Under the pieces are notes generated by a model that saw only the letters and a list, made by a program, of their open reading frames with translations, did not search any database and was not told the DNA's origin. Shown here piece after piece: positions 15,967 through 23,980 of a DNA stretch of 57,041 bases; position 1 is the stretch's first letter, and every line of letters starts with the position of its first letter. The stretch lies in the NCBI GenBank assembly GCA_019894975.1, contig JAGXNO010000022.1, positions 1-57,041 of the forward strand. The letters are read 5' to 3'. A program made the translations under genes and the position numbers. The stretch comes from Promethearchaeota archaeon (GTDB lineage Archaea; Asgardarchaeota; Lokiarchaeia; Sigyniarchaeales; SOKP01).

Positions 15967-16977
15967 ATGGATGTTCCAGAATTTAAATTACCTTCTGATG
16001 AACCTGAGCAGTTAATGGTTAAATCTCAAGATACCAGCAATCCTAATTACGGATGTAACCCAGAAAGTAGGGATATAACTAATCTTCTGGAGTTTGGAGT
16101 AATAAATTTGGATAAACCGAGTGGTCCAACTAGTCATGAAGTGGTATCGTGGGTTCGTAAAGTACTAGGAATTTCAAACGCAGGACATGGAGGAACTCTG
16201 GATCCTAAAGTTACAGGAGTGTTACCATGTGCCCTTGGAAGAGCTACACGTGCTTTGTCATCGTTATTGAAAGCTGGTAAAGAGTATGTAGGTGTACTTT
16301 ATCTCCATTCTCCTGAAAATTTGACAAGAATCGAAAAAATATTTAAACTTTTCAATGGCAAGATATATCAAAGACCACCATTAAAATCATCGGTCGCCAG
16401 AAAGCTTAGAATAAGAGAAATATATTATAGTCAAATAATTGAGGTTAATAATAATCACGTTCTTTTTAGAATAGGATGTGAAGCAGGTACCTATATACGT
16501 AAGTTTTGTTTTGATATTGGAGAAGCTCTCTGTTCAGGTGCTCATATGCTAGAGCTAAGAAGAACTAGAGTAGGATATTTTACTGAAGATGAGAAATTAA
16601 TAACTCTCCAAAATTTGAAGGACGCTTATACAATTTTCCAACTGGAGAACGATGAACGTTATTTGAGGGAAATTATATTTCCTATAGAAAAGATGGTTTC
16701 TCATTTGCCTAAAATCTATATTAGAGATACTGCGGTTGATGCAATTTGCCATGGTGCTGATTTAGCTTCAGCAGGAATTTGTTTTATTGATGCTAGAATA
16801 AAACCAAATTTGTCGGTTGCGCTAATGACTTTGAAGAAAGAATTAATTGGATATGGGACTTCATTGAAAAATGCTATGCAGATATATAAAGCTAAATCGG
16901 GTATCCTAGTAAAAACAAATAAAATTTTTATGAACAGAGGAGTATATCCTCGATGGAATGAAAAAAAAATAAAGTGA
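15967..16977 (+). CDS. cbf5: tRNA/rRNA pseudouridine synthase Cbf5 (TruB/dyskerin family)
   Basis: A 336-residue catalytic subunit of the archaeal H/ACA sRNP that also modifies tRNA U55. The N-terminal part holds LDKPSGPTSHEVV and HGGTLDPKVTGVL, with the catalytic Asp at about residue 79. Then come the KEYVGVL and YQRPPL segments and GTYIRKFCFDIGE. A PUA domain lies near 245-325 (AICHGADLASAGI). The N-terminal 40 residues, rich in Asp/Pro/Ser, precede the conserved core as in other archaeal Cbf5 proteins. ATG start. It precedes an rRNA-methyltransferase-like gene by 22 nt on the same strand, likely one transcript for RNA modification. Confidence 0.95.
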   Translation: MDVPEFKLPSDEPEQLMVKSQDTSNPNYGCNPESRDITNLLEFGVINLDKPSGPTSHEVVSWVRKVLGISNAGHGGTLDPKVTGVLPCALGRATRALSSLLKAGKEYVGVLYLHSPENLTRIEKIFKLFNGKIYQRPPLKSSVARKLRIREIYYSQIIEVNNNHVLFRIGCEAGTYIRKFCFDIGEALCSGAHMLELRRTRVGYFTEDEKLITLQNLKDAYTIFQLENDERYLREIIFPIEKMVSHLPKIYIRDTAVDAICHGADLASAGICFIDARIKPNLSVALMTLKKELIGYGTSLKNAMQIYKAKSGILVKTNKIFMNRGVYPRWNEKKIK

Positions 16978-16999
16978 ATATTCTAAACTATTTCTTGTT

Positions 17000-17638
17000 A
17001 TGAAAAATAATAATCAACATTATTTTGATGAATTTCCTGATGTAAAGGTGAAGATCCAAACAATTTCAGAGAGCCTAAGAAGGCATCTCTATATTTTTAA
17101 GACTATTACCGGAGTGTTTTCATTTAGTAAGATAGATTTAGGAACTAAAGTACTGGTAGAACATATGATTATTTCGAAAGAACCTAGTATATTTCTCGAT
17201 TTGGGATGTGGATATGGGCCTATTGGCATTATTTTAGGATATGAATCTCCAGATAGCTTAGTGTATTTAATTGATATTAATAAACGAGCAGTATGGTGTA
17301 CTAAAGAAAATATAAAAATAAATTTAAATAACACCAAAAAAAACATTCAAGTTTTGCAGGGTAATTATTTTGAACCATTACAAAAAAAGAATGTAAAATT
17401 TGATACGATTTACATGAATCCTCCTCTACGACAAGGCAGAAAAGAATTCTTACAGTTATTTGAAGTTATCCCAAGTTATTTAAAACCACAGGGTTCTTTT
17501 CAATTTGTAATTAAAAAAAAGATGGGTGCCCAATATGTTTTAGATTATATCAATCAAACTTATCCAAATAATCATATTGAAATCATTTGTAAAAGAAGCG
17601 GTTATTGGGTTTTTAGGTATTGTATTGATATAAGTTGA
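17000..17638 (+). CDS. RsmC/MJ0882-like class I methyltransferase
   Basis: A 212-residue SAM-dependent methyltransferase. Motif I is FLDLGCGYGPIGI (about residues 67-79), the acidic motif II is YLIDINKRA, and motif IV is NPPLRQG (about 140-146), which signals methylation of an exocyclic amine on RNA or DNA. The N-terminal HYF and the FSFSKIDLGTKVL lead-in match the RsmC-like small archaeal family (e.g. MJ0882). RNA base methylation, probably rRNA guanine N2, is inferred from family and from its position 22 nt after cbf5. ATG start. Confidence 0.8.
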   Translation: MKNNNQHYFDEFPDVKVKIQTISESLRRHLYIFKTITGVFSFSKIDLGTKVLVEHMIISKEPSIFLDLGCGYGPIGIILGYESPDSLVYLIDINKRAVWCTKENIKINLNNTKKNIQVLQGNYFEPLQKKNVKFDTIYMNPPLRQGRKEFLQLFEVIPSYLKPQGSFQFVIKKKMGAQYVLDYINQTYPNNHIEIICKRSGYWVFRYCIDIS

Positions 17639-17727
17639 ATTCAATATGAATAAATTATTAAAAAATAAGTAAAATTGGTAAAATTTTTTAGAAAAGGTAT
17701 ATTTCTTTCAATATTAATCGTTATGTA

Positions 17728-17733
17728 AGAGGA
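17728..17733 (+). promoter_or_regulatory. Shine-Dalgarno of rpoH
   Basis: AGAGGA ends 7 nt before TTG 17741, supporting the TTG as the start codon. Confidence 0.5.
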
Positions 17734-17740
17734 TTTTTCC

Positions 17741-17998
17741 TTGACTAAGAAAAAAAGTATTGATGTCTTACTACATAAATTTGTTCCACGACATCTTCTT
17801 TTAACTAAAGAAGAATCTCTAGAACTCTTAGAAAAATATCAAATAGAGGTAACTGATTTACCTCAGGTATTTGAAAAAGATCCGGTTGCTATAGCTATCG
17901 GAGCAAAAGAGGGAGATATCGTGAGAATAATCCGAGATTCATATACGACAGTAAGTCACATGGATTACTATCGATATGTAAAGAAGGAAAAAGCATGA
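17741..17998 (+). CDS. rpoH: RNA polymerase subunit H (Rpb5 C-terminal domain)
   Basis: An 85-residue subunit, complete for archaeal RpoH. HKFVPRHLLLTKEE and the conserved Pro-rich LPQVFEKDPVAIAIGAKEGDI stretch, ending in YYRYV, are diagnostic. It forms part of the polymerase jaw. It starts with TTG, supported by AGAGGA seven nt upstream. It lies 43 nt before rpoB, the standard archaeal order. Confidence 0.95.
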   Translation: MTKKKSIDVLLHKFVPRHLLLTKEESLELLEKYQIEVTDLPQVFEKDPVAIAIGAKEGDIVRIIRDSYTTVSHMDYYRYVKKEKA

Positions 17999-18041
17999 AA
18001 TAAATACAATTATTTTAAATAATATTTTGGATAGATAAATT

Positions 18042-21000
18042 TTGAGTACTGAAAAATTATCAAATGAGGATAAATGGGTTGTTTTAAAAAGTCTGTTTGA
18101 CGAAAAGGGCTTAGTTAGACAACATTTGGATTCTTACAACCAATTCATTGAAGATGAAATGCAATCTATTGTCGATGAGTCTGGAGAAGTTATTCCTGAC
18201 ATTCCTGGCTTTAAAATTAAATTTGGAAAGATTAAAGTGGGTATGCCAAAAGTTAGAGAAGCTGATGGAGCTACGATGGAAATAACCCCTATTGAAGCAA
18301 GAATAAGGGAATTAAGTTACGCAGCAGATATTACATTAGAAATGACTCCGATCACTATAGACGAACGCACACAGAGAGAAGAAGCAGAAGAAACCCTTGA
18401 TATATATATCGGGAAAATTCCAATAATGCTAAAAAGCTGTCGATGTCCTTTAGAAAGTTTGTCTGAGCAAGAATTAATTAATCGGGGTGAAGACCCACTG
18501 GATCCGGGGGGATATTTTATAATAAACGGTACAGAACGAGTTCTCGTTACCCAAGAAGACTTAGCGCCTAATAGAATACTTGCTGAAGAAGCAAGTAGAA
18601 GTTCAAGTGCAACTCACCAAGCAAAAGTATTTTCAACGAGAAGTGGTTTCCGAGCACCTGTCACAATTGAAAGGAAAAAGGATGGTAATTTAAGAGTTTC
18701 TTTTCCTTCTGTTCCTGGCAAAATTCCTTTAGCAATTCTCATGAGAGCATTAGGTTTACATTCAGATAGAGAGATTTTTGAAGCCATATCTGAAAATGAA
18801 GAAATTCAAAAAGAATTAATCCCTGTCATAGATGTTGCTTCTGAGATCCAAGTATTAAAGGATCCAGAGAAATCTCAACAAAACGCTCTCGATTATATTG
18901 GAAAAAGAGTTGCTATCGGGCAGACTAAGGACTATCGTATTAGAAGAGCACTTCAAGTTTTAGATCGATATTTATTACCACATATAGGAAATGCTGAAGA
19001 AGATAGGCTTAAAAAAGCATATTATTTAGGCCAAATGGCACAAAAAGTAATGGAACTTGCTTTAAGTTTGAGAGAACCAGATGATAAAGACCATTACTCA
19101 AATAAGAGATTAAAACTAGCTGGAGAATTATTTACGGGTTTATTTAGGGTTGCGTTTCTAAACCTAGTAAAGGATATTAAGTATCAATTAGAGAGGACGG
19201 CAGTTCGAGGTCGAGCACCAAATATAAAGACCGCAGTTAGAGCAGATGTAATTACAGAGAGAATCAGGCATGCTTTAGCTACAGGAAATTGGGTTGGGGG
19301 TAAAGCAGGTGTGAGTCAATTGTTAAATAGACAGAATCATGTTGGAACATTAAGCCATTTGAGAAGAGTAATTTCTCCTTTAAGTCGAAGTCAACCTCAT
19401 TTTGAAGCTAGAGATTTACATCCAACTCAATGGGGAAAAATTTGTCCAGCAGAAACACCAGAAGGGCCGAATTGTGGTTTGGTTAAAAATCTTGCGTTAG
19501 CTGCTATAATCTCGGTGGGAGCTGATGAAAGAATAATAGAAAATATCTTATTTGATTTAGGAGTTATTCCCATAAATGAAGTAAAAAATGTGAGAGGGGA
19601 CAAAGTAAAAGTATTTCTTAATGGAAAGTTAGTAGGTATTCATCAGCAGTATAATCCGTTTATTAGACAACTTAGAGAAAAAAGAAGAAAAGGGGAAATT
19701 AGTCAGCATGTAAATATCGGTTATTATCATGACTCCAGTGAAATTCAAATTAATTGTGATGCGGGGAGAGCAACAAGACCACTTTTTGTTTTAAAAAATA
19801 AAATGCCACTTATTTTAAAAGAGGATATTGAGAAATTAAGACAAAATAAATACATCTGGTCTGATTTAGTTCAAAAGGGTGTAATAGAATACTTAGACGC
19901 TGAAGAAGAAGAAAATGCTTACATAGCTATGTTTGAAGAAGATTTAACAAGTGAACATACTCATTTAGAAATTTCCCCGGCAGCGATACTCGGAATTTGC
20001 GCTTCAATCATTCCATTTCCAGAACATAACCAATCACCAAGAAATACATATGAAGCGGGAATGGTAAAACAGGCATTAGGATTATGGGCTGCGAATATGC
20101 ATCTTAGGCTTGATACAAGAGGACATACATTACATTATCCTCAGCAACCTTTAGTAAAAACAAGCCCAATGGAAATAATAGGAATCAATAAGCGCCCAGC
20201 AGGACAAAATTTCATTATTGGGATGATGAGCTTTGAGGGATTCAATATTGAAGATGCAATAATCATTAATAAAGCATCTATTGAACGAGGTCTGGCTCGA
20301 AGTCATTTCTTTAGAACTTATGATGCTGAAGAAAGAAAATATCCTGGAGGAGAAGTTGATAAGTTTGAGATTCCAGAAAGAGGAGTAAGAGGGTTTAAAT
20401 CTGCTGAATCTTATCGCCTTTTATCAGAAGAAGATGGCATAATAGAGCCAGAAACTCAAGTTAATGGAGGAGATGTTCTTATTGGTAGAACTTCTCCACC
20501 AAGGTTCATCAAATCTTATGAAGAGTTTGAATTAATGCAACCAAATAGACGTGAAACCTCGAAAAACATGAGACATAATGAAAAAGGAATCGTTGATACC
20601 GTAATTATTTCAGAGACCGTAGATGGAAACAAGCTAGTTAAAATAAAGGCAAGAGATTTAAGAATTCCGGAATTAGGAGATAAATTTTCTTCCAGACATG
20701 GTCAGAAGGGTGTTCTTGGTTTAATAGTTGATCAATCTGATATGCCCTTTACATCTTCAGGCGTCATTCCTGATATTATTGTTAATCCGCATGCTATGCC
20801 TTCGAGGATGACTTTAGGACAATTATTTGAAGGAATAAGTGGTAAAATTGCCTGTGTGAATGGGAAATTGGGTGATGCTACTGCTTTTGAATGGACAAAT
20901 ATAACGAAACTTCAAGAGTTAGTAGTTGAATCTGGGTTCGAATTTAATGGTAGAGAAGTTATGTATAATGGAATAACAGGGGAAAAATATGAAGCGGGTA

Positions 21001-21413
21001 TATATTGCGCACCTATTTATTATCAAAAATTATATCACTTAGTAGCAGATAAACTTCATGCTAGAGCACGTGGACCTGTTCAAATATTAACAAGGCAACC
21101 AACAGAAGGTAGAGCAAGAGAAGGCGGGTTACGGTTTGGTGAAATGGAACGAGATTGTCTTGTAGGACATGGATCTGCATTACTCCTAAAGGAGAGATTG
21201 TTAGATGAGTCAGATAGAACAGTTATACTAGTTTGTGAAAAATGTGGGCTATTAGCGGTGTATGATCGAAATCGAGATAAGCGTTATTGTCCTGTATGTG
21301 GAGAAAGTACAATCATATCAAAGGTTGTTTGCTCATATGCTTTCAAATTGTTATTACAAGAGATGATGAGTTTAGGTCTTGCTCCAAGACTCAAGCTCAA
21401 AGAGAAAATTTAG
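18042..21413 (+). CDS. rpoB: RNA polymerase subunit B (unsplit)
   Basis: The second-largest RNA polymerase subunit, 1123 residues in one chain (many methanogens and halophiles have B split into B' and B''). Conserved blocks include GGYFIINGTERVL, HPTQWGKICPAETPEGPNCG, GQNFIIGMMSFEGFNIEDA, GDKFSSRHGQKGVLG, and near the C-terminus RQPTEGRAREGGLRFGEMER. A C-terminal zinc ribbon follows (CEKC...CPVC). The start codon is TTG at 18042; the N-terminus aligns with the family pattern (W...LVRQHLDSYNQF). The expected rpoA1 does not follow; a minus-strand gene begins instead. Confidence 0.97.
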   Translation: MSTEKLSNEDKWVVLKSLFDEKGLVRQHLDSYNQFIEDEMQSIVDESGEVIPDIPGFKIKFGKIKVGMPKVREADGATMEITPIEARIRELSYAADITLEMTPITIDERTQREEAEETLDIYIGKIPIMLKSCRCPLESLSEQELINRGEDPLDPGGYFIINGTERVLVTQEDLAPNRILAEEASRSSSATHQAKVFSTRSGFRAPVTIERKKDGNLRVSFPSVPGKIPLAILMRALGLHSDREIFEAISENEEIQKELIPVIDVASEIQVLKDPEKSQQNALDYIGKRVAIGQTKDYRIRRALQVLDRYLLPHIGNAEEDRLKKAYYLGQMAQKVMELALSLREPDDKDHYSNKRLKLAGELFTGLFRVAFLNLVKDIKYQLERTAVRGRAPNIKTAVRADVITERIRHALATGNWVGGKAGVSQLLNRQNHVGTLSHLRRVISPLSRSQPHFEARDLHPTQWGKICPAETPEGPNCGLVKNLALAAIISVGADERIIENILFDLGVIPINEVKNVRGDKVKVFLNGKLVGIHQQYNPFIRQLREKRRKGEISQHVNIGYYHDSSEIQINCDAGRATRPLFVLKNKMPLILKEDIEKLRQNKYIWSDLVQKGVIEYLDAEEEENAYIAMFEEDLTSEHTHLEISPAAILGICASIIPFPEHNQSPRNTYEAGMVKQALGLWAANMHLRLDTRGHTLHYPQQPLVKTSPMEIIGINKRPAGQNFIIGMMSFEGFNIEDAIIINKASIERGLARSHFFRTYDAEERKYPGGEVDKFEIPERGVRGFKSAESYRLLSEEDGIIEPETQVNGGDVLIGRTSPPRFIKSYEEFELMQPNRRETSKNMRHNEKGIVDTVIISETVDGNKLVKIKARDLRIPELGDKFSSRHGQKGVLGLIVDQSDMPFTSSGVIPDIIVNPHAMPSRMTLGQLFEGISGKIACVNGKLGDATAFEWTNITKLQELVVESGFEFNGREVMYNGITGEKYEAGIYCAPIYYQKLYHLVADKLHARARGPVQILTRQPTEGRAREGGLRFGEMERDCLVGHGSALLLKERLLDESDRTVILVCEKCGLLAVYDRNRDKRYCPVCGESTIISKVVCSYAFKLLLQEMMSLGLAPRLKLKEKI

Positions 21414-21519
21414 GTTTTACTTAAATTACTCTAAAATATATCTTCTTTTTTTAAAGAAATTTTATTTAATTCAAGTGAGAAAAAAGAAAAAAAATTAGTT
21501 TTTAAGATTTTTTTATTAC

Positions 21520-21960
21520 TTAGAATCCGAATCCTAAGAATGTGTATAGTTCTGGTATTAAACAGTATAGTATGTATAGTATGAATAATGTCAATAAGGA
21601 AACCCATACAGATTTATCCCAAGGAAGATCAATTAGGAACTTTACAAGAACTAACAAAATAAGAAATCCAATAATCGGTGTTAAATTAATTAAGAAATTT
21701 GCTCCGCCGTCGTCAATTGCGTCCCTAATCGCCGCTAAAGCGTCTCCAATAGCACTTAACACGTTATTAATCGCATTTAAAACGACTGGTAAAAGTAACA
21801 CAATAATAAAAGCTAAGATTGCTATCAAGAACTTCTTATCAGAAGCTTTTGTCTTTGATTCTAAGAGAAGTACCACGATGTATATTATTAAAAACACAAT
21901 AATCGTTGCAAGTATTAACCATATTACAAACATTAAAGGTTCAGCATCTTGAAACAACAT
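21520..21960 (-). CDS. Hypothetical four-helix membrane protein
   Basis: A 146-residue protein of very high hydrophobicity with four predicted helices at about residues 10-32, 44-68, 90-110 and 117-140. An amphipathic region between helices 2 and 3 (NNVLSAIGDALAAIRDAIDDGG) could lie along the membrane. No family recognised. Same strand as the next small membrane gene (22094-22294) with a 133-nt gap. Codon usage and composition match the neighbours. Confidence 0.6.
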   Translation of the reverse strand: MLFQDAEPLMFVIWLILATIIVFLIIYIVVLLLESKTKASDKKFLIAILAFIIVLLLPVVLNAINNVLSAIGDALAAIRDAIDDGGANFLINLTPIIGFLILLVLVKFLIDLPWDKSVWVSLLTLFILYILYCLIPELYTFLGFGF

Positions 21961-22093
21961 TTTAATGACCTATGAAGTGTATTTTTATAAATAAAGTAAT
22001 AAAAAATATTACACTTCTTCTTTTTTAAAGATTGAGTTCTCAAATTATAAATAAAATGATTATAAATTTCTCACCATTAAATTTGAGATCTTC

Positions 22094-22294
22094 CTATATT
22101 CCCAAGTTCAACAAGAAGAAGTGAATAGAGAATCCTAGAAATACCGATGCTATAATTATGGTAATTACCGATAACCGAACTGATTTTTCTCTCCCATATC
22201 TTGTATATACTACTAAAATTGTTAAAGCTGCTAATCCTATGAAGAGAAAAATCCATGCTAATACCCATAATGATAATGAAGGAACTTGAGCCAT
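22094..22294 (-). CDS. Hypothetical two-helix membrane protein
   Basis: A 66-residue protein with two hydrophobic segments (about 6-30 and 42-65) split by a basic loop YTRYGREKSVR. Of two overlapping frames here, this one is chosen because it yields a coherent two-helix topology and an ATG start. The other (22077-22268) is Ser/Ile-rich without a clear pattern. Function unknown. It may belong with the four-helix protein downstream. Confidence 0.5.
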   Translation of the reverse strand: MAQVPSLSLWVLAWIFLFIGLAALTILVVYTRYGREKSVRLSVITIIIASVFLGFSIHFFLLNLGI

Positions 22295-22448
22295 TTATAG
22301 ATAACCAAATTTTTTTTGTAATTAGTATATGTAATTATGTTAGATTTTTTTTTAATTTTATTGAAGAATGAAATTTAAAATAATGATTTTTTGATAGTTA
22401 TTAAATAGAATCTATTTTATTATTCAAGAAAGATTTTTATATATAATT

Positions 22449-23228
22449 ATGATGCATTTTCTAAAAAAAATAATAGAAACCCCAATTTTAAAAGATCCTG
22501 CTGGAGAACATATAGATGTTCATCGTCATTTTTATAGATATTCAAAAGGAGAATTTATCGGCCCTGCTTTAAAGATTTCAAAAAGTAGCTCGCGAATAAC
22601 ACTAAAAGGTAGTCATGAATATGAAGATTTAATACTTGAGGCTGTAGCGGATACTATTTCTCAAGAGGAAGTAGAGATTAAGGGTGTATTAATATCTGGG
22701 GGTGATGTTGGTGATCTAATTGAAGATCTGGGTTTTGATTGGGCTTTGAAAAAATCAACAGGTAAAACAAAGAATTTTAAAGCTAATTTCGAAAGTACAA
22801 CTAATAAAGATACCCTTATAGAAAGTATTAAAGAGTTTAGAAAAACCAGTTATTATTTAATTTCTTTTAATATTACTCCTACATGTAAGGTAACCACTAA
22901 AAAGAATATCCCACAACCCTCTAAAAAGAAAGTGGAGGAAGATGACGTAAGTAAGAGAATATCATTCTGTACTGGAGTTATGAATTACTCTGAACAAAAC
23001 TTAAATAACACAATAAATCTAACTTTACATGACTTTAAATCGGAACTCCCTACAAAATGGAAAAGCATAATTATTACAAATAACTATAAAATTACTGATA
23101 TTGTGTTACCTGATGACGTCGATAATTGGGGATTAAAAAGAATATTAGGAATCAGAAAAGCTAAATTATTTCGATCGATAGATATAGATGGTGAAATTAT
23201 AGAAAAGCAATATAATATTGTTGTCTAA
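22449..23228 (+). CDS. Conserved-looking archaeal protein of unknown function
   Basis: A 259-residue soluble protein. The N-terminal segment with HRHFYRYSKGEFIGPALKI and GSHEYEDLI has the look of a conserved archaeal domain with a His/Arg/Tyr-rich motif, but I cannot name it. A hydrophilic Lys-rich linker (about residues 155-170) separates it from a C-terminal half without motifs. Starts at ATG 22449. It precedes TFE by 122 nt on the same strand, so a link to transcription or RNA work is possible but unproven. Confidence 0.6.
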   Translation: MMHFLKKIIETPILKDPAGEHIDVHRHFYRYSKGEFIGPALKISKSSSRITLKGSHEYEDLILEAVADTISQEEVEIKGVLISGGDVGDLIEDLGFDWALKKSTGKTKNFKANFESTTNKDTLIESIKEFRKTSYYLISFNITPTCKVTTKKNIPQPSKKKVEEDDVSKRISFCTGVMNYSEQNLNNTINLTLHDFKSELPTKWKSIIITNNYKITDIVLPDDVDNWGLKRILGIRKAKLFRSIDIDGEIIEKQYNIVV

Positions 23229-23350
23229 CTATTGATTGGAAGTTTTTTCATTTATTTTAAAAAAATTTAATTCTAATAAAAAATATTTAATTATCAATTT
23301 AATACTAAATGTGAACAAGGTAGAGCTGCATTAAAGAAATAAATCCGTTC

Positions 23351-23905
23351 TTGCGATCTTTTCTCTATATCATTGCGGGGGATATTGGGGTTTATGTTGG
23401 GATTGAACTCCTAAAATCTAAATCCCAGGATATAACCGATGAAGATATAACAGAAAGTATAAAGCGCGAGATTAAAGATACAGAAGTTGATTTCGAACCT
23501 GATGATTCAGAAGTTTTAAAATTGAATACCGTGCGAAAAACACTCTACAAATTATATTCAGAAAAACTCGCTCAATTTAGGAGAATACGAGATAAATCTA
23601 CAGGGTGGTTTATTTATTATTGGTGGCATGAATTTGATTTATTGGAAGAAATCCTTATTGAGAAGAAAAAAGTAGTAGAGAGTAAATTGAGAGAGCGATT
23701 AAGTTTTGAGGAGAAGAATTATTTTTTCTTTTGTAAAACTTGTCAAAAAATTAATATTAAATATAATTTTGATGAAGCTTTTGAACTTAATTTTAGATGT
23801 CCTGATTGTGGAAGTCCCTTAGAAGCCCAAGACAACCAGAAAATCATTGAACTTTTAAAAAACAAAATAGCACTAAGTCGAAACTTGAAGATTTCAATTG
23901 ATTAA
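23351..23905 (+). CDS. tfe: Transcription initiation factor E subunit alpha (TFE)
   Basis: A 184-residue homologue of TFIIE-alpha, which aids promoter opening. The N-terminal winged helix includes IIAGDIGVYVGIELLKSK and LNTVRKTLYKLYSE. The coiled linker has RIRDKSTGWFIYYWW, diagnostic for TFE. A zinc ribbon CxxC...CxxC (CKTC, CPDC) at about residues 128-152 is followed by DNQK. The TTG start at 23351 gives an N-terminus some 5-8 residues shorter than usual. The frame is open upstream to a stop at 23321, through ATT and ATA codons but without ATG or GTG, so a non-standard start further upstream is possible. Confidence 0.9.
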   Translation: MRSFLYIIAGDIGVYVGIELLKSKSQDITDEDITESIKREIKDTEVDFEPDDSEVLKLNTVRKTLYKLYSEKLAQFRRIRDKSTGWFIYYWWHEFDLLEEILIEKKKVVESKLRERLSFEEKNYFFFCKTCQKINIKYNFDEAFELNFRCPDCGSPLEAQDNQKIIELLKNKIALSRNLKISID

Positions 23906-23980
23906 GTTAAGCTTTAATTTGCATAAATTTTGAGCTTCATTGTAATTAGCTTTAAAACAATTATACATTGGGATCTATTT

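Noticed and set aside
22077..22268. 63-codon frame overlapping the two-helix membrane gene
   Set aside because: Same strand but without coherent topology; the overlapping frame at 22094-22294 is better.
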